From an uncultured Prevotellaceae bacterium (GTDB lineage Bacteria; Bacteroidota; Bacteroidia; Bacteroidales; Bacteroidaceae), in contig CACXVS010000010.1 in the NCBI GenBank assembly GCA_902771155.1, forward strand, positions 1 to 58,894: a stretch of 58,894 bases of DNA, given 5' to 3'. Below, piece by piece: positions 26,695 through 36,523 of the stretch. The position numbers and the translations under genes were made by a program. The notes beneath the pieces are model-generated. The model was given only the letters and a program-made list of their open reading frames with translations. It was not told the origin of the DNA and made no database searches. How positions within the stretch are numbered: the first letter of the stretch is position 1; every line of letters begins with the position of its first letter.

Positions 26695-26720
26695 GCGCAC
26701 CGCAATAGGATGCGGTGTGC
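26695..26720 (+). promoter_or_regulatory. Hairpin at the 5' end of the susC mRNA
   Basis: A 10-base-pair stem (26695-26704 with 26711-26720, one G:U pair) with loop ATAGGA, starting about five bases after the predicted transcription start. There is no T-run, so it is not a terminator; mRNA stabilisation or regulation of the leader is more likely. Confidence 0.5.
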
Positions 26721-26782
26721 CCCAAAACGAAATGTGATCAAATAATTATACTACAAATTTTACCTAACTAATTAATTAAATT

Positions 26783-29700
26783 ATGTGGAATTTTAAATCA
26801 CTACAAAAGCCGTTAGTGTTTCTGTTCCTGCTCTGTTTGTTCCCACTGGGAGCGATGGCTCAGAGCGTCATAAAGGGAACAGTTAACGATGAAGCAGGTG
26901 AACCGATCATCGGTGCCAGTGTAAAAGTACAGGGTACCAAGACTGGTGCAGTCACCGACTTCAATGGTAACTTCAGTGTTCAGGCTGATGCCAATGCAAC
27001 ACTGGTCATCTCTTACATCGGTTACACCCCCGCCACTGTTAAGGTGAACGGCCGTAACGACATCACTGTTACGCTGAGCGAAGACTCGCAGACGCTGAAC
27101 GACGTGGTCGTTATCGGTTATGGTGTTCAGAAAAAGAGCGACTTGACCGGTGCTGTTGCCTCTTTGAAGGGCGACGACATCAAGAACCTGAGTACATCAG
27201 ATGCTGGTGCTGCTATGCAGGGTAAGGTTGCTGGTGTGCAGATTATCAATGATGGTGCTCCTGGCTCTGGCGCTCAGATCCGCGTCCGTGGTTATTCTTC
27301 AAACTCAGGTAACCTCGGTCCGTTGCTCATCGTCGATGGTTTGAAGGTTGACAACATCCAGTACTTGGATCCCTCACTGATTGAGTCGATGGAGGTGCTG
27401 AAGGATGCTGCCTCTGCTGCTATCTATGGTGCCCAGGCCGGTAATGGTGTTGTGATTATCACTACTAAGAACGGTTCCAAAGGTACTTCTAAGGTATCCT
27501 ATACTTTCAAGGCTGCCAGCCAGAGCCTTGGCAAGAAGGCAGAGCTCTTCGATGCGAACGAGTATATTGAGTACCATAAGTATTTAGGTGACCTTGTGGA
27601 TGCAGAACTTCAGGAGAAGGCCTACAAGCAGGGTTTTGTGGATACCAACTGGTATGATGAGGTATTCGAGAACAGCTGGAATTTCCAGCACAACATTACA
27701 GTTGAGGGCGGTAACGACAAGGGCCACTTCCTCGCAGGTCTCGGCCTCGTTGACAACGACGGTATCGTGAAAGGCAATAAGGATACCTATAGGCGCTTCA
27801 CCGGTCAGGTGAATGCCGACTATAAGTTCTTCAAGTGGTTGAGCGTATCAAGCAACACCTCTATTGAAAAGTGGAGCAGAAAGAATCTGGGCGATGGTTA
27901 CGGTTCATTCCTGAACGCTGTGGTATCTATCGACCCGCTGACACCCGCTTACATCTACGACGAGTCTGACTTCGGTATGAACGTGGAAACTGCTTGGAAC
28001 TCACCTAACCACGGTAATGTTCTGCTGCCACCTGCATATACCGAGGAGAACCCCGTATGGTATGGTACTTCTAAATATGTAGAGGATGCCACCGCAAACC
28101 CATTGGCACGTCGTGACCTCGCTGAGGGTACTAGCGAAGGTATCAATGTCCGCGGTTCTCTGGCAGCCAACCTGATGCCGTTCGATTTCCTGACCATCAC
28201 TTCTCGTCTGGGTTATCGCATCAGCCAGAGTAACAGTCATAATTTTGGTTATCCCTACTATCTGTCTTCTATGGCTCATGGTGATACTTACAGTATCTCT
28301 GCTAATACCAATGCCAGTCTCTACTATCAGTGGGAGAATTTCGCCAACTTCAACAAACAGTTCGGCAAGCACAATGTGGGTGCCATGATTGGTATGTCGT
28401 TCACGAAGAACCACTGGGACAACACCAGTGCATCTTCTTCAGATGCTAATATGATCTTAAGAGGTGATGCTGCTCCTAACTTCCGTTATATCGACTGTTT
28501 GAATTCTAATGGTATCTCACACCTTTCTGCTGGCAATGCTCCTAATGATGCTACAGAGCTGGCTTACTTCGGCCGTCTGTCGTATTCATTCGCCGACCGC
28601 TATTTCCTGCAGTTTAACTTCCGTGCCGATGCCTTCGACTCTTCAAAGCTGACCAAGGAAAACCGTTGGGGTTACTTCCCCTCATTCTCTGCTGGTTGGA
28701 CTATCAGCAATGAGAAGTTCTTTAAGAACGCTATCAGCACTGACGCCGTTTCTTTCCTGAAGATCCGTGGATCATGGGGTCGCAATGGTAATGTGAACAT
28801 CCTGAGTGGATATAAGTACAACCCGACCATCAGCCTTGGTGGTTACTACGACTTCACTGATGAGGCAAATGCTGGTGCTGTTGCTACAGAAGGTGGTAAG
28901 CCTGGTTTGTTGGCTAACCCCGATCTGACTTGGGAGACTTCGGAGCAGATTGACCTCGGTCTTGACGCCCGCTTCTTGAACAACCGTCTGTCGTTCGGTG
29001 TTGACTGGTACCGTAAGATGACCAAAGACCTGCTGATTGATATGGAGCCTGTATATCCTGAGATCGGATTCCAGAGCTCAACGCTTAACTCTGGTGAGGT
29101 ACTGAACACCGGTTTCGACTTTGAGCTTGGCTGGCGCGACCAGATAGGTGAATTCAAGTACAGTATTATGACTAACCTCTCTACCTTGAAGAATGAAGTC
29201 AAGAAGGTGAACGCTGCACTCCCACGTATTAATGGTGGTGGTCCTTCTGGATTCAATAACAAGCTTGGTCCTTGCTTCGAGGTCGGCCATCCCATCTGGT
29301 ACTTCCGTGGTTATGAGTATGCTGGTGTTGATCCCGAGACTGGTAAGGCTCTGTACTATGGTATGACCACTGACGAGGCAGGTAACGAAGTTCGCGGTAT
29401 TGTTGACGCTCCCTCTGAGGATGATAAGGCTGATCTTGGTTCTGCTATTCCTAAGTTCACTTATGGTATTACCATTAACCTTGAGTATAAGGGCTTTGAC
29501 TTTACCGTATTCGGTACAGGTGCATATGGTAATAAGATCTACAACTTCATGGTATCTGCCGACCGTCCCCGCATCAATGGTCTCGATGTCTATTGGAAAG
29601 ACTCTTGGAAGAATCCTGGCGATGACACCAAGTATCCTGACATGAAGCAGGTGGCTACTGACTGGACATTCTTCAGTTCTAGCGCATGTATCTTCGGTGG

Positions 29701-29947
29701 TTCTTATTTCAAGTTCAAGCAGATTCAGCTCGGTTACACCATTCCTTCAAAGATAACGAAGAAATTCCTTGTAAGCAGCTTGCGTCTCTACGCTTCTCTC
29801 GACGACTTCTTCACCATTACAAGCTATCCTGGTGCTGATCCTGAGACTTCATCACTCGGCAGTGATAACGGTCGTTTGCGTGGCTTTGATAATGGTACCT
29901 ATCCAACATCTAAGAAGGTTGTCTTTGGTGTAAATCTTGCATTCTAA
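26783..29947 (+). CDS. SusC/RagA family TonB-linked outer-membrane transporter
   Basis: 1054 residues. Signal peptide to about residue 26 (LCLFPLGAMAQ), a carboxypeptidase-regulatory-like domain (VIKGTVNDEAGEPIIGASVKVQGTKTG, residues 28-110), TonB-contact region LNDVVVIGYGVQKKSDLTGAV, plug domain with VRGYSSNSGNLGPLLIVDGLKV and MEVLKDAASAAIYGAQAGNGVVIITTK, and a beta barrel ending VVFGVNLAF with terminal Phe. It imports oligosaccharides in partnership with the SusD lipoprotein encoded directly downstream. Given the enzymes around it, the ligand is probably a xylan- or xyloglucan-derived oligosaccharide (inference). Own promoter and 5' hairpin. Confidence 0.95.
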   Translation: MWNFKSLQKPLVFLFLLCLFPLGAMAQSVIKGTVNDEAGEPIIGASVKVQGTKTGAVTDFNGNFSVQADANATLVISYIGYTPATVKVNGRNDITVTLSEDSQTLNDVVVIGYGVQKKSDLTGAVASLKGDDIKNLSTSDAGAAMQGKVAGVQIINDGAPGSGAQIRVRGYSSNSGNLGPLLIVDGLKVDNIQYLDPSLIESMEVLKDAASAAIYGAQAGNGVVIITTKNGSKGTSKVSYTFKAASQSLGKKAELFDANEYIEYHKYLGDLVDAELQEKAYKQGFVDTNWYDEVFENSWNFQHNITVEGGNDKGHFLAGLGLVDNDGIVKGNKDTYRRFTGQVNADYKFFKWLSVSSNTSIEKWSRKNLGDGYGSFLNAVVSIDPLTPAYIYDESDFGMNVETAWNSPNHGNVLLPPAYTEENPVWYGTSKYVEDATANPLARRDLAEGTSEGINVRGSLAANLMPFDFLTITSRLGYRISQSNSHNFGYPYYLSSMAHGDTYSISANTNASLYYQWENFANFNKQFGKHNVGAMIGMSFTKNHWDNTSASSSDANMILRGDAAPNFRYIDCLNSNGISHLSAGNAPNDATELAYFGRLSYSFADRYFLQFNFRADAFDSSKLTKENRWGYFPSFSAGWTISNEKFFKNAISTDAVSFLKIRGSWGRNGNVNILSGYKYNPTISLGGYYDFTDEANAGAVATEGGKPGLLANPDLTWETSEQIDLGLDARFLNNRLSFGVDWYRKMTKDLLIDMEPVYPEIGFQSSTLNSGEVLNTGFDFELGWRDQIGEFKYSIMTNLSTLKNEVKKVNAALPRINGGGPSGFNNKLGPCFEVGHPIWYFRGYEYAGVDPETGKALYYGMTTDEAGNEVRGIVDAPSEDDKADLGSAIPKFTYGITINLEYKGFDFTVFGTGAYGNKIYNFMVSADRPRINGLDVYWKDSWKNPGDDTKYPDMKQVATDWTFFSSSACIFGGSYFKFKQIQLGYTIPSKITKKFLVSSLRLYASLDDFFTITSYPGADPETSSLGSDNGRLRGFDNGTYPTSKKVVFGVNLAF

Positions 29948-29989
29948 TGTTGAAGATTGATAATAGATAATAGAAAATTGAATAACAAT

Positions 29990-31876
29990 ATGAAAAGAAT
30001 TATATTACCAATGCTCGCGCTTTTTGCCGGCGTAGCATTTACAGCATGTGAGGATCAGCTTGACATTCCGCAGAAAGCTGCTTTGACGACTGAGACTTAC
30101 TATAAGACAGATAATGATGCTTTGGCGGCTCTGGCTTCTGCTTACGAGAACTTCCAGGTGAATACCGTAGGTCGTACGACGCTCGGCCCTGGTATCTACA
30201 CCCCTGCAAGGGTTCTGGCAAACCACCCGGGCGATGATGTCAACTACGGTGGACAGTGCTATGGTGACCATGAGTTTGGCGGTTCCATCGACGAGTTCCG
30301 TTATCTTCATACTCCAGAGGCTATCAACTTCCACTACAAGGGAATTTACCTCTCCCTCTTCTGTGATAATGTTATTCTGGACCAGTTCGACAATCCTACT
30401 ACCGACTTACAGAAGGAGTGTGTGGCTCAGGCCCGTGTACTTCGTGCTTACAACTATTTCCTGTTGGCTTGCTACTGGGGAACGCCTCCTTTTGTTGATC
30501 ATGTGATAGGCACCAGCGATGTTCCTACTAACAGTGATCTCGACGAACGTCCAGAGGCTCCTAAGTCTCAGCAAGAGTATTTCAAGTGGGTGGCTGCCGA
30601 ATGCCTTAAAGCTGTTCCCGACCTTGCAGAGCGTAAGGCTACTACCGATAAAGAAGGTACCTACAAGATTACTAAGGGCTTCGCATACGCTTTGGCTGGT
30701 AAGGCTCTGATGTTTGCCGAGGACTGGGCAGGTGCTAAGGATGCATTGAAGAAGGTCATCGACTCAGGCAAGTATGCCCTTGTTTCTGGTGATGAGTTCA
30801 AGGATATGTTCCATATTCAGGGCGATGGTAACCCCGAGAAGATCTTCGAGGTGAACATTCGTTACAATGCTGCTGCTGGTGAGTGGAGCTCAGGTGGCGG
30901 TATGGGTTGGAACAACCACAGCACATGGATGGAGCCTCAGTGCTTCCAGATCCGTTCTGATAAGTTCAAGAAGCAGCCTCTTGCAAATTACACCGATAAG
31001 GTTGCCGGTTGGGGATCCATCGGTCTGCCTGAGTGGTACGTAAATGCTTTCTTGGAGAATGACGGTACCGACTCTAAGCGTCTGAACGCTACGATGATCA
31101 ATATCGAGAATATGGTCTATGGTGAGACAGGCGATCCTCTGATTGACGAATACTACAGTAAACTTCCTAAGATGTCTCATGCAGAAAGGGTTGCAAGTAA
31201 TGCCATCGGTATCACTGCCCAGGATGGTCACTATGGCCAGTCGTTCTGGATTCCTATGAAGCATGTCGTACGTGTTGGCGACGCTGTGGAAGGTGGTGGC
31301 ACATACAGCTCTGTTCACCGTCTGAACAATATCATCATCATGCGCTATGCTGAGGTGCTGCTTAACTATGCTGAGTGCTGCCTCCGTACCGGTGATGCCA
31401 CAACAGCTAAGACTTACATCAACCAGATTCAGGAGCGTGCCGGCTCAAAGACCATCAGTGGTTCTGTTGATCTGGTGACACTGAAGAAGGAGAAGTCGTT
31501 CGAAATGTGGTTCGAGGGCTGCCGCTATCAAGACCTGCTCCGTTGGAGCAAGCTGGATTCCGACCAGTACACCAAGGATTGCATGGATCACCTGAAGAAT
31601 CAGGGTAAGCATATTCCTCACCTCTACGACAAGTTGTTCCGTGAGCCTACAAGTGAAGACGTAGATGTCGTCTGGCAGCATGGCAATAAGGACAATAGCC
31701 GTTTCTGGATTGGCCACACCCATGAGGCACAGGATGCTGGTTTCGAAGTAGGCTGGCAGGAGAAGCACAGACTCTTCCCCTATCCGACGAATGTCCTGGA
31801 GAACAATCCTGCACTCCATCAGAATCCAGGTTGGCCTGCTCCAACTTTTGATGGTGGAGATGCTGCTGCAGAATAA
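29990..31876 (+). CDS. SusD/RagB family glycan-binding lipoprotein
   Basis: 628 residues starting MKRIILPMLALFAG with lipobox FTAC (Cys about 19). SusD fold features: N-terminal SAYENFQVN helix region, RVLRAYNYFLLACYWGTPPFV, TPR-like KGFAYALAGKALMFAEDWAGAKDAL, the NNIIIMRYAEVLLNYAECCLRTGD segment and the C-terminal RagB/SusD signature FEMWFEGCRYQDLLRW. It caps the SusC transporter at the cell surface and binds the glycan. An upstream in-frame TTG at 29957 is rejected because the ATG at 29990 gives a proper lipoprotein signal. It is 42 bases after susC, separated by an A/T-rich TTGA repeat, and is followed by a strong terminator. Confidence 0.95.
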   Translation: MKRIILPMLALFAGVAFTACEDQLDIPQKAALTTETYYKTDNDALAALASAYENFQVNTVGRTTLGPGIYTPARVLANHPGDDVNYGGQCYGDHEFGGSIDEFRYLHTPEAINFHYKGIYLSLFCDNVILDQFDNPTTDLQKECVAQARVLRAYNYFLLACYWGTPPFVDHVIGTSDVPTNSDLDERPEAPKSQQEYFKWVAAECLKAVPDLAERKATTDKEGTYKITKGFAYALAGKALMFAEDWAGAKDALKKVIDSGKYALVSGDEFKDMFHIQGDGNPEKIFEVNIRYNAAAGEWSSGGGMGWNNHSTWMEPQCFQIRSDKFKKQPLANYTDKVAGWGSIGLPEWYVNAFLENDGTDSKRLNATMINIENMVYGETGDPLIDEYYSKLPKMSHAERVASNAIGITAQDGHYGQSFWIPMKHVVRVGDAVEGGGTYSSVHRLNNIIIMRYAEVLLNYAECCLRTGDATTAKTYINQIQERAGSKTISGSVDLVTLKKEKSFEMWFEGCRYQDLLRWSKLDSDQYTKDCMDHLKNQGKHIPHLYDKLFREPTSEDVDVVWQHGNKDNSRFWIGHTHEAQDAGFEVGWQEKHRLFPYPTNVLENNPALHQNPGWPAPTFDGGDAAAE

Positions 31877-31933
31877 AATAAACTATATATAAAGATAGTA
31901 GTTTAGTAATTAGACACATTGTTTTAGTAAAGG

Positions 31934-31969
31934 AAGATGCTACGTCGTGACGACGTGGCATCTTTTTTT
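31934..31969 (+). terminator. Terminator after susCD
   Basis: A 12-base-pair stem (31936-31947 with 31951-31962, one G:U) with a TGA loop followed by seven T residues. It separates susCD from the hydrolase operon, which has its own promoter. Confidence 0.9.
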
Positions 31970-32027
31970 GATACATATTGAAAAAAATATGTTACAATAG
32001 GTGTGGGCGAATGTCAGACGAAATGCG

Positions 32028-32035
32028 TATCTTTG
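32028..32035 (+). promoter_or_regulatory. Promoter -7 box for GH31-GH43-GH43 operon
   Basis: TATCTTTG, 34 bases before the GH31 ATG at 32070, directly after the susCD terminator. Confidence 0.7.
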
Positions 32036-32069
32036 CAAACGGTTTTCTTATCCCTCAAAAACTACCCGT

Positions 32070-34418
32070 ATGAAAAGATTATTTCTTGCGTTTTTAACCT
32101 TATCTTTCCTGGTCTCTTTGTCAGCTCAGGAAGTGAAGATAGAGTTTGTTACCCCGTCCATCGTTCATGTCACGAAGGGGCAGCCTACCAAGTCATTGGT
32201 GGTGACTGCCAAGTCCGAGGGGCGTTTGGCGATGTCGAGTGATGTGCTGACCGTGAAAAAGGACCCGAAGACAGGTTGTCTGACGTTTCTCACCGCCAAA
32301 GGTAAGGTGTTGTTGCGAGAAAAGAGTTGTGACATCGCCAAAGTGAGCCAGACCTTCCTGTTGGATAAGGACGAGGCTATCTATGGACTGGGCACCATCC
32401 AGGACGGTAAGATGAACCGTCGTGGTGAAAGGCAACGGGTAGGCGACGGAACGTCGGGAATGCATAAGCGAATGGAACAGTCGAACCTCGAGGATTTCCA
32501 GAACGTGCTGCAGAGCATCAAGGGCTGGGGGCTTTATTGGGAGAACTATTCGCCTACCCAGTTCGACGACGATGCCAATGGTATGACGTTTACCTCCGAG
32601 GCCGGTGAGGGTATCGACTATTACTTCATGTACGGTGGCAGTGCCGATGGCGTCATTGCCCAGATGCGCTACCTGACAGGCGATGTGCCGATGTTCCCGC
32701 TTTGGACCTATGGTTTCTGGCAGTCGAAGGAACGTTACAAGACCGCTGCCGAGACAGAGAGCATCGTCGATCAGTATCGTGCGCTGCAGGTGCCTCTCGA
32801 CGGTATCATCCAGGACTGGCAGTACTGGGGCTCCAATTATCTGTGGAATGCCATGGACTTCCTCTCGGAAGATTTTGCGACGGGTCCGCAGCTTATCAAG
32901 AGCGTGCATGCCAAGCATGCCCATTTCATGATCTCCATCTGGGCCAGTTTTGGTCCTCAGACACAGCAGTTCCGTGAACTCAACGAGAAGGGTTTGCTGT
33001 TGCCTTTCTCCACCTGGCCACAAAGCGGACTTTCCCATATCTGGCCGCCGCGTATGGATTATCCCTCTGGTGTCAAGGTCTATGATGCCTTCAGTCCTGT
33101 GGCTCGGGATATCTACTGGAAGTACTTGAAAACACTCTATGACTATGGTACCGATGCCTGGTGGATGGACTCTACCGATCCCGATTTTTTCGATCCCCGT
33201 GAGAGTGATTACCAGCATCCAGTCTATGGCGGCACATGGCGCTCCCAGCGCAATGCCTTTCCCTTGGAGACGGTGCGTGGCATCTATCAGTCGCAGCGCA
33301 AGGATTATCCTGATTCACCGAAACGTGTCTTTATCATGACGCGCTCATCGTTTGCCGGACAGCAGCACTATGGCTCTAATATGTGGAGTGGCGATGTGAA
33401 TTCCTCATGGGATATGCTTCGTAAGCAGGTGCCTGCCGGACTTAGTTTCTCGCTGACGGGCAACCCCAATTTTAATACCGATATCGGTGGTTTCTTCTGC
33501 AACGCTTATAATACAAAAGGTCCGGGGTCGGCACCTCGTAACCCGCAGTTCCAGGAGCTCTATGTGCGCTGGATGCAGTATGGTTTGTTCTGCCCAGTCT
33601 TCCGTAGCCATGGTGCTGATGCGCCCCGTGAGATCTGGCAGTTCGGACAGAAGGGAGAGCCTGTCTATGATGCCATCGAACAGATGATCCGTCTGCGCTA
33701 CCGTCTGATACCTTATTTATATAGTACGGCCTGGCAGGTGACCAGTAACAACGAGAGCTATCTGCGTCCGTTGTTCAGCGACTTCGCTGCCGACAAGCGT
33801 GTATGGGATATGACCGATGAATTCATGTTTGGCCGCAGTATCCTGGCTGCCCCGATTCTCGACCCACAATATACGGAAGAACGCATCATCAGGACCAATG
33901 CTATGACTGGATGGGATAGAAAAACATTGAATGTTGAGGATTCAACATTGAATATTGATTGGACAGTCACGAAGACGGTCACGAAGTACCTGCCAAAGGG
34001 CGCCATCTGGTACGACTTCTGGACCAATCGCTGCTATAAGGGTGGACAGAACGTAACGATTGAGACTGCACTCAACCGTGTGCCGATGTTCGTCCGTGCC
34101 GGCAGTATCCTGCCACTCGGGCCAGAGATGCAGTATGTCGGTGAGAAATCATGGGATAACCTCGAGCTCCGTGTCTATCCCGGTGCCGATGGGTCGTTTA
34201 CGCTCTATGAAGACGAAGGTGACAGCTATAACTACGAGAAAGGTGCCTATACCACCATCACCTTCCAATGGAACAACAAGGCCCGTACGCTCACCATCGG
34301 CGACCGTCAGGGCCGTTATGAGGGTATGCTCCAAAACCGTCAGTTTACGGTAGTGCTCCCCGATGGCTCTTCACGACAGATGGATTATAATGGAAACAAA
34401 GTAACTATTGAACTGTAA
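32070..34418 (+). CDS. GH31 family alpha-glycosidase, probably alpha-xylosidase
   Basis: 782 residues with signal peptide 1-19 (LSFLVSLSAQ). The N-terminal beta domain includes EAIYGLGTIQDG. The barrel carries the nucleophile Asp367 in DAWWMDSTDPD and the acid/base Asp442 in WSGDVNSSWDML; RSHGADAPREIWQFG and YLPKGAIWYDFWTN are also typical of GH31. The WWMD(S/A)T(D/E)P pattern is that of bacterial alpha-xylosidases, which remove xylose side chains from xyloglucan oligosaccharides; alpha-glucosidase or transglycosylase activity cannot be excluded. Probably periplasmic. Residues about 616-638 (KTLNVEDSTLNIDWTVTK) look like an in-frame insertion of TTGA-type repeat DNA. First gene of a three-gene operon; 13 bases separate it from the next gene. 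Confidence 0.9.
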   Translation: MKRLFLAFLTLSFLVSLSAQEVKIEFVTPSIVHVTKGQPTKSLVVTAKSEGRLAMSSDVLTVKKDPKTGCLTFLTAKGKVLLREKSCDIAKVSQTFLLDKDEAIYGLGTIQDGKMNRRGERQRVGDGTSGMHKRMEQSNLEDFQNVLQSIKGWGLYWENYSPTQFDDDANGMTFTSEAGEGIDYYFMYGGSADGVIAQMRYLTGDVPMFPLWTYGFWQSKERYKTAAETESIVDQYRALQVPLDGIIQDWQYWGSNYLWNAMDFLSEDFATGPQLIKSVHAKHAHFMISIWASFGPQTQQFRELNEKGLLLPFSTWPQSGLSHIWPPRMDYPSGVKVYDAFSPVARDIYWKYLKTLYDYGTDAWWMDSTDPDFFDPRESDYQHPVYGGTWRSQRNAFPLETVRGIYQSQRKDYPDSPKRVFIMTRSSFAGQQHYGSNMWSGDVNSSWDMLRKQVPAGLSFSLTGNPNFNTDIGGFFCNAYNTKGPGSAPRNPQFQELYVRWMQYGLFCPVFRSHGADAPREIWQFGQKGEPVYDAIEQMIRLRYRLIPYLYSTAWQVTSNNESYLRPLFSDFAADKRVWDMTDEFMFGRSILAAPILDPQYTEERIIRTNAMTGWDRKTLNVEDSTLNIDWTVTKTVTKYLPKGAIWYDFWTNRCYKGGQNVTIETALNRVPMFVRAGSILPLGPEMQYVGEKSWDNLELRVYPGADGSFTLYEDEGDSYNYEKGAYTTITFQWNNKARTLTIGDRQGRYEGMLQNRQFTVVLPDGSSRQMDYNGNKVTIEL

Positions 34419-34431
34419 TAATTATCGCTCA

Positions 34432-36522
34432 ATGAAAAAATTAATTCTAACTCTTTTCATGTCTGTGCCGCTGATAGCGGTGGCACAGAATCCGATTATC
34501 CGCGACCAGTTCTCGGCTGATCCTACCGCCCGTGTATTTAATGGCAAGGTGTATCTCTACCCGTCGCATGACATCTTCCCGCCCGAAGGACAGCGTCAGG
34601 ACTGGTTCTGTATGGAAGACTACCATGTCTTCTCGTCAGAGAATCTGACCGACTGGACCGACCACGGCGTGATTGTCACCCAGAACAAAGTGCCCTGGGT
34701 GCGTCCTGATTCCTACTCGATGTGGGCACCCGACTGCGTCGAGAGAAATGGTAAGTATTATTTCTATTTCCCGTCTGCTCCCAAGGAGGGCTTTGGCTTT
34801 GGCGTGGGTGTAGCTGTCGCCGACAGGCCAGAGGGTCCGTTCATTCCTGAATCGGAGCCTATCAAGGGCATCAACGGCATCGACCCGTGTGTGCTTCAGG
34901 CATCCGACGGCAATGCATATATTTTCTGGGGCAATGGTCGTTGCGCCAAACTCAAGGATAATATGAAGGAACTCGCCGACGACACACCGAAGGAGACTGT
35001 CAAATGGCGTGATCGTGAGTTTGAGATGTATGGTGTGAACTGTCTTAAGGACCTGCCTAACCGCCAGGCAGAGGGTCCGTTTGCCTTTGAGTATAATGGC
35101 AACTATTACCTGACCTATCCTTATGTCAGGGAGAATACCGAGGTTCTTGGCTATGCCATGAGTAAGAATCCTATGGGACCGTATGAATATAAGGGCCTGA
35201 TTATGGCCGAGCAGCCCAATGGCTGCTGGACCAATCATCACAGCATCATCAATTACAAAGGTCAGTGGTATCTGTTCTATCATCACAATTACTTCTCTCC
35301 CAACGACGACAAGCGCCGTTCGGCCTGTATCGAGAAACTGACCTTCAATCCCGACGGAACCATCCAGGAGGTGAAGCAGACCTTGCGTGGTGTCGGTATC
35401 AACCAGGCTACCGAGAAGATCGAGATCGACCGCTATAGTGCTGCCAGCGAAGGTGTGACGGATGAGCTCATCGACACTGTCAATACTTTCCGTAGCTATA
35501 TGGCCACGATTCCTGCTAAGGGCTGGCTGAAGTATAGCGACATTGATTTCAGTTGTCTGACCGATGGTTATCTGGTCATCTCTGCCAAGGCTGCCGATAA
35601 CACCTCTTTCTCTATCAGGGAGAAGGCTCCTAATGGTAAGATCCTGGCTAAGATTGACATGACCGTGAAGCCTGAGACACCTGCCGGCGCACCCGCTATG
35701 TTCCGTCGTGACTTCAGTAACCAGTGGCTCACGAATACGGCTGCATTGGCGTTCACTCCGAAGGGTGTGACAGACCTGGTCATCACGGTTGAGGGTGATG
35801 CACCCGTCAGTGTGGATTGGATCCAGTTCAAGAACCGTCCTAAGTACTTCTCGGCTGTTACCACTCCGTCGGCCCAGCCCGATGCCGACGGCTTTATCCG
35901 TCGTTGGCTGCTCCTGGAGCCCATCGATAAACCCAATAGTGGCAATACTGTCTTTACCGACACTTATCTGCGCGAGCACTTTGGCATGGAGTACTTCAAA
36001 GGTCAGCAGACCATTGTTCCGAAGGATGGCCAGAAGGTGAAGGTATCGTTTAAGCGCGAGGAGGTTCCCGCTGGCTTTGGACGTGGCTTCGGTCAGCCTC
36101 AGGAGCCCGCCCAACCAAAAATAGTCAACGTCAATCAGACACTCACTTGGCATGCCCTCGACAGCGAGAACTTCAATGTGAAGCTCTTCCGCTTTGCCGA
36201 GAAGTGGGGCCAGCATGTCTATGGCGTGCTCTTCTGGGCTGTCACCATCATCGACTGTGAGGAGGACATTGAGAACGTCCGTCTAGCCGTTGGCTCTAAC
36301 TCTGCCTCGATGTGGTGGCTCAATGGTGAGGAGGCCCTGTTGCTCTCTGGCGACCGCCGTATGGTGAAAGACGATGCCATGTCGCCTCGTCTGACACTGA
36401 AGAAAGGTCGTAACATCCTGCGTGGTGCCATCATCAATGGCCCTGGCATGAGCGACTTCTGTGTCCGTTTCCTCGACGAGAAAGGTAACCCTGTAACTAA
36501 CTATTCAATCAAAGCTCAATAA
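34432..36522 (+). CDS. GH43 family glycosidase with CBM6-like and additional C-terminal domain
   Basis: 696 residues, signal peptide 1-19 (LFMSVPLIAVAQ). Five-bladed propeller residues of GH43 are visible: base Asp30 (SADPTARV), pKa-tuning Asp151 (GIDPCVL) and acid Glu214 (RQAEGPF). Residues about 335-475 resemble a CBM6 (YSAASEGV, FSCLTDGYLVISAKAADNTSFSIRE, VDWIQFKNRP). A third region of about 220 residues follows (FIRRWLLLEPI to the end) that I cannot name; it is lectin-like, with VRLAVGSNSASMWWLNGEEALLL. Likely arabinofuranosidase or beta-xylosidase acting on xylan side chains. The ATG at 34432 is chosen because it gives the signal peptide; an in-frame ATG at 34408 overlaps the GH31 gene. 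Confidence 0.88.
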   Translation: MKKLILTLFMSVPLIAVAQNPIIRDQFSADPTARVFNGKVYLYPSHDIFPPEGQRQDWFCMEDYHVFSSENLTDWTDHGVIVTQNKVPWVRPDSYSMWAPDCVERNGKYYFYFPSAPKEGFGFGVGVAVADRPEGPFIPESEPIKGINGIDPCVLQASDGNAYIFWGNGRCAKLKDNMKELADDTPKETVKWRDREFEMYGVNCLKDLPNRQAEGPFAFEYNGNYYLTYPYVRENTEVLGYAMSKNPMGPYEYKGLIMAEQPNGCWTNHHSIINYKGQWYLFYHHNYFSPNDDKRRSACIEKLTFNPDGTIQEVKQTLRGVGINQATEKIEIDRYSAASEGVTDELIDTVNTFRSYMATIPAKGWLKYSDIDFSCLTDGYLVISAKAADNTSFSIREKAPNGKILAKIDMTVKPETPAGAPAMFRRDFSNQWLTNTAALAFTPKGVTDLVITVEGDAPVSVDWIQFKNRPKYFSAVTTPSAQPDADGFIRRWLLLEPIDKPNSGNTVFTDTYLREHFGMEYFKGQQTIVPKDGQKVKVSFKREEVPAGFGRGFGQPQEPAQPKIVNVNQTLTWHALDSENFNVKLFRFAEKWGQHVYGVLFWAVTIIDCEEDIENVRLAVGSNSASMWWLNGEEALLLSGDRRMVKDDAMSPRLTLKKGRNILRGAIINGPGMSDFCVRFLDEKGNPVTNYSIKAQ

Positions 36523-36523
36523 G

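Noticed and set aside
34636..36216. 526-codon antisense ORF opposite the GH43-CBM6 gene
   Set aside because: The plus-strand frame has a signal peptide and all GH43 catalytic residues; the antisense product is a low-specificity translation of the same bases, as with the long antisense frames opposite GH31 and the second GH43.
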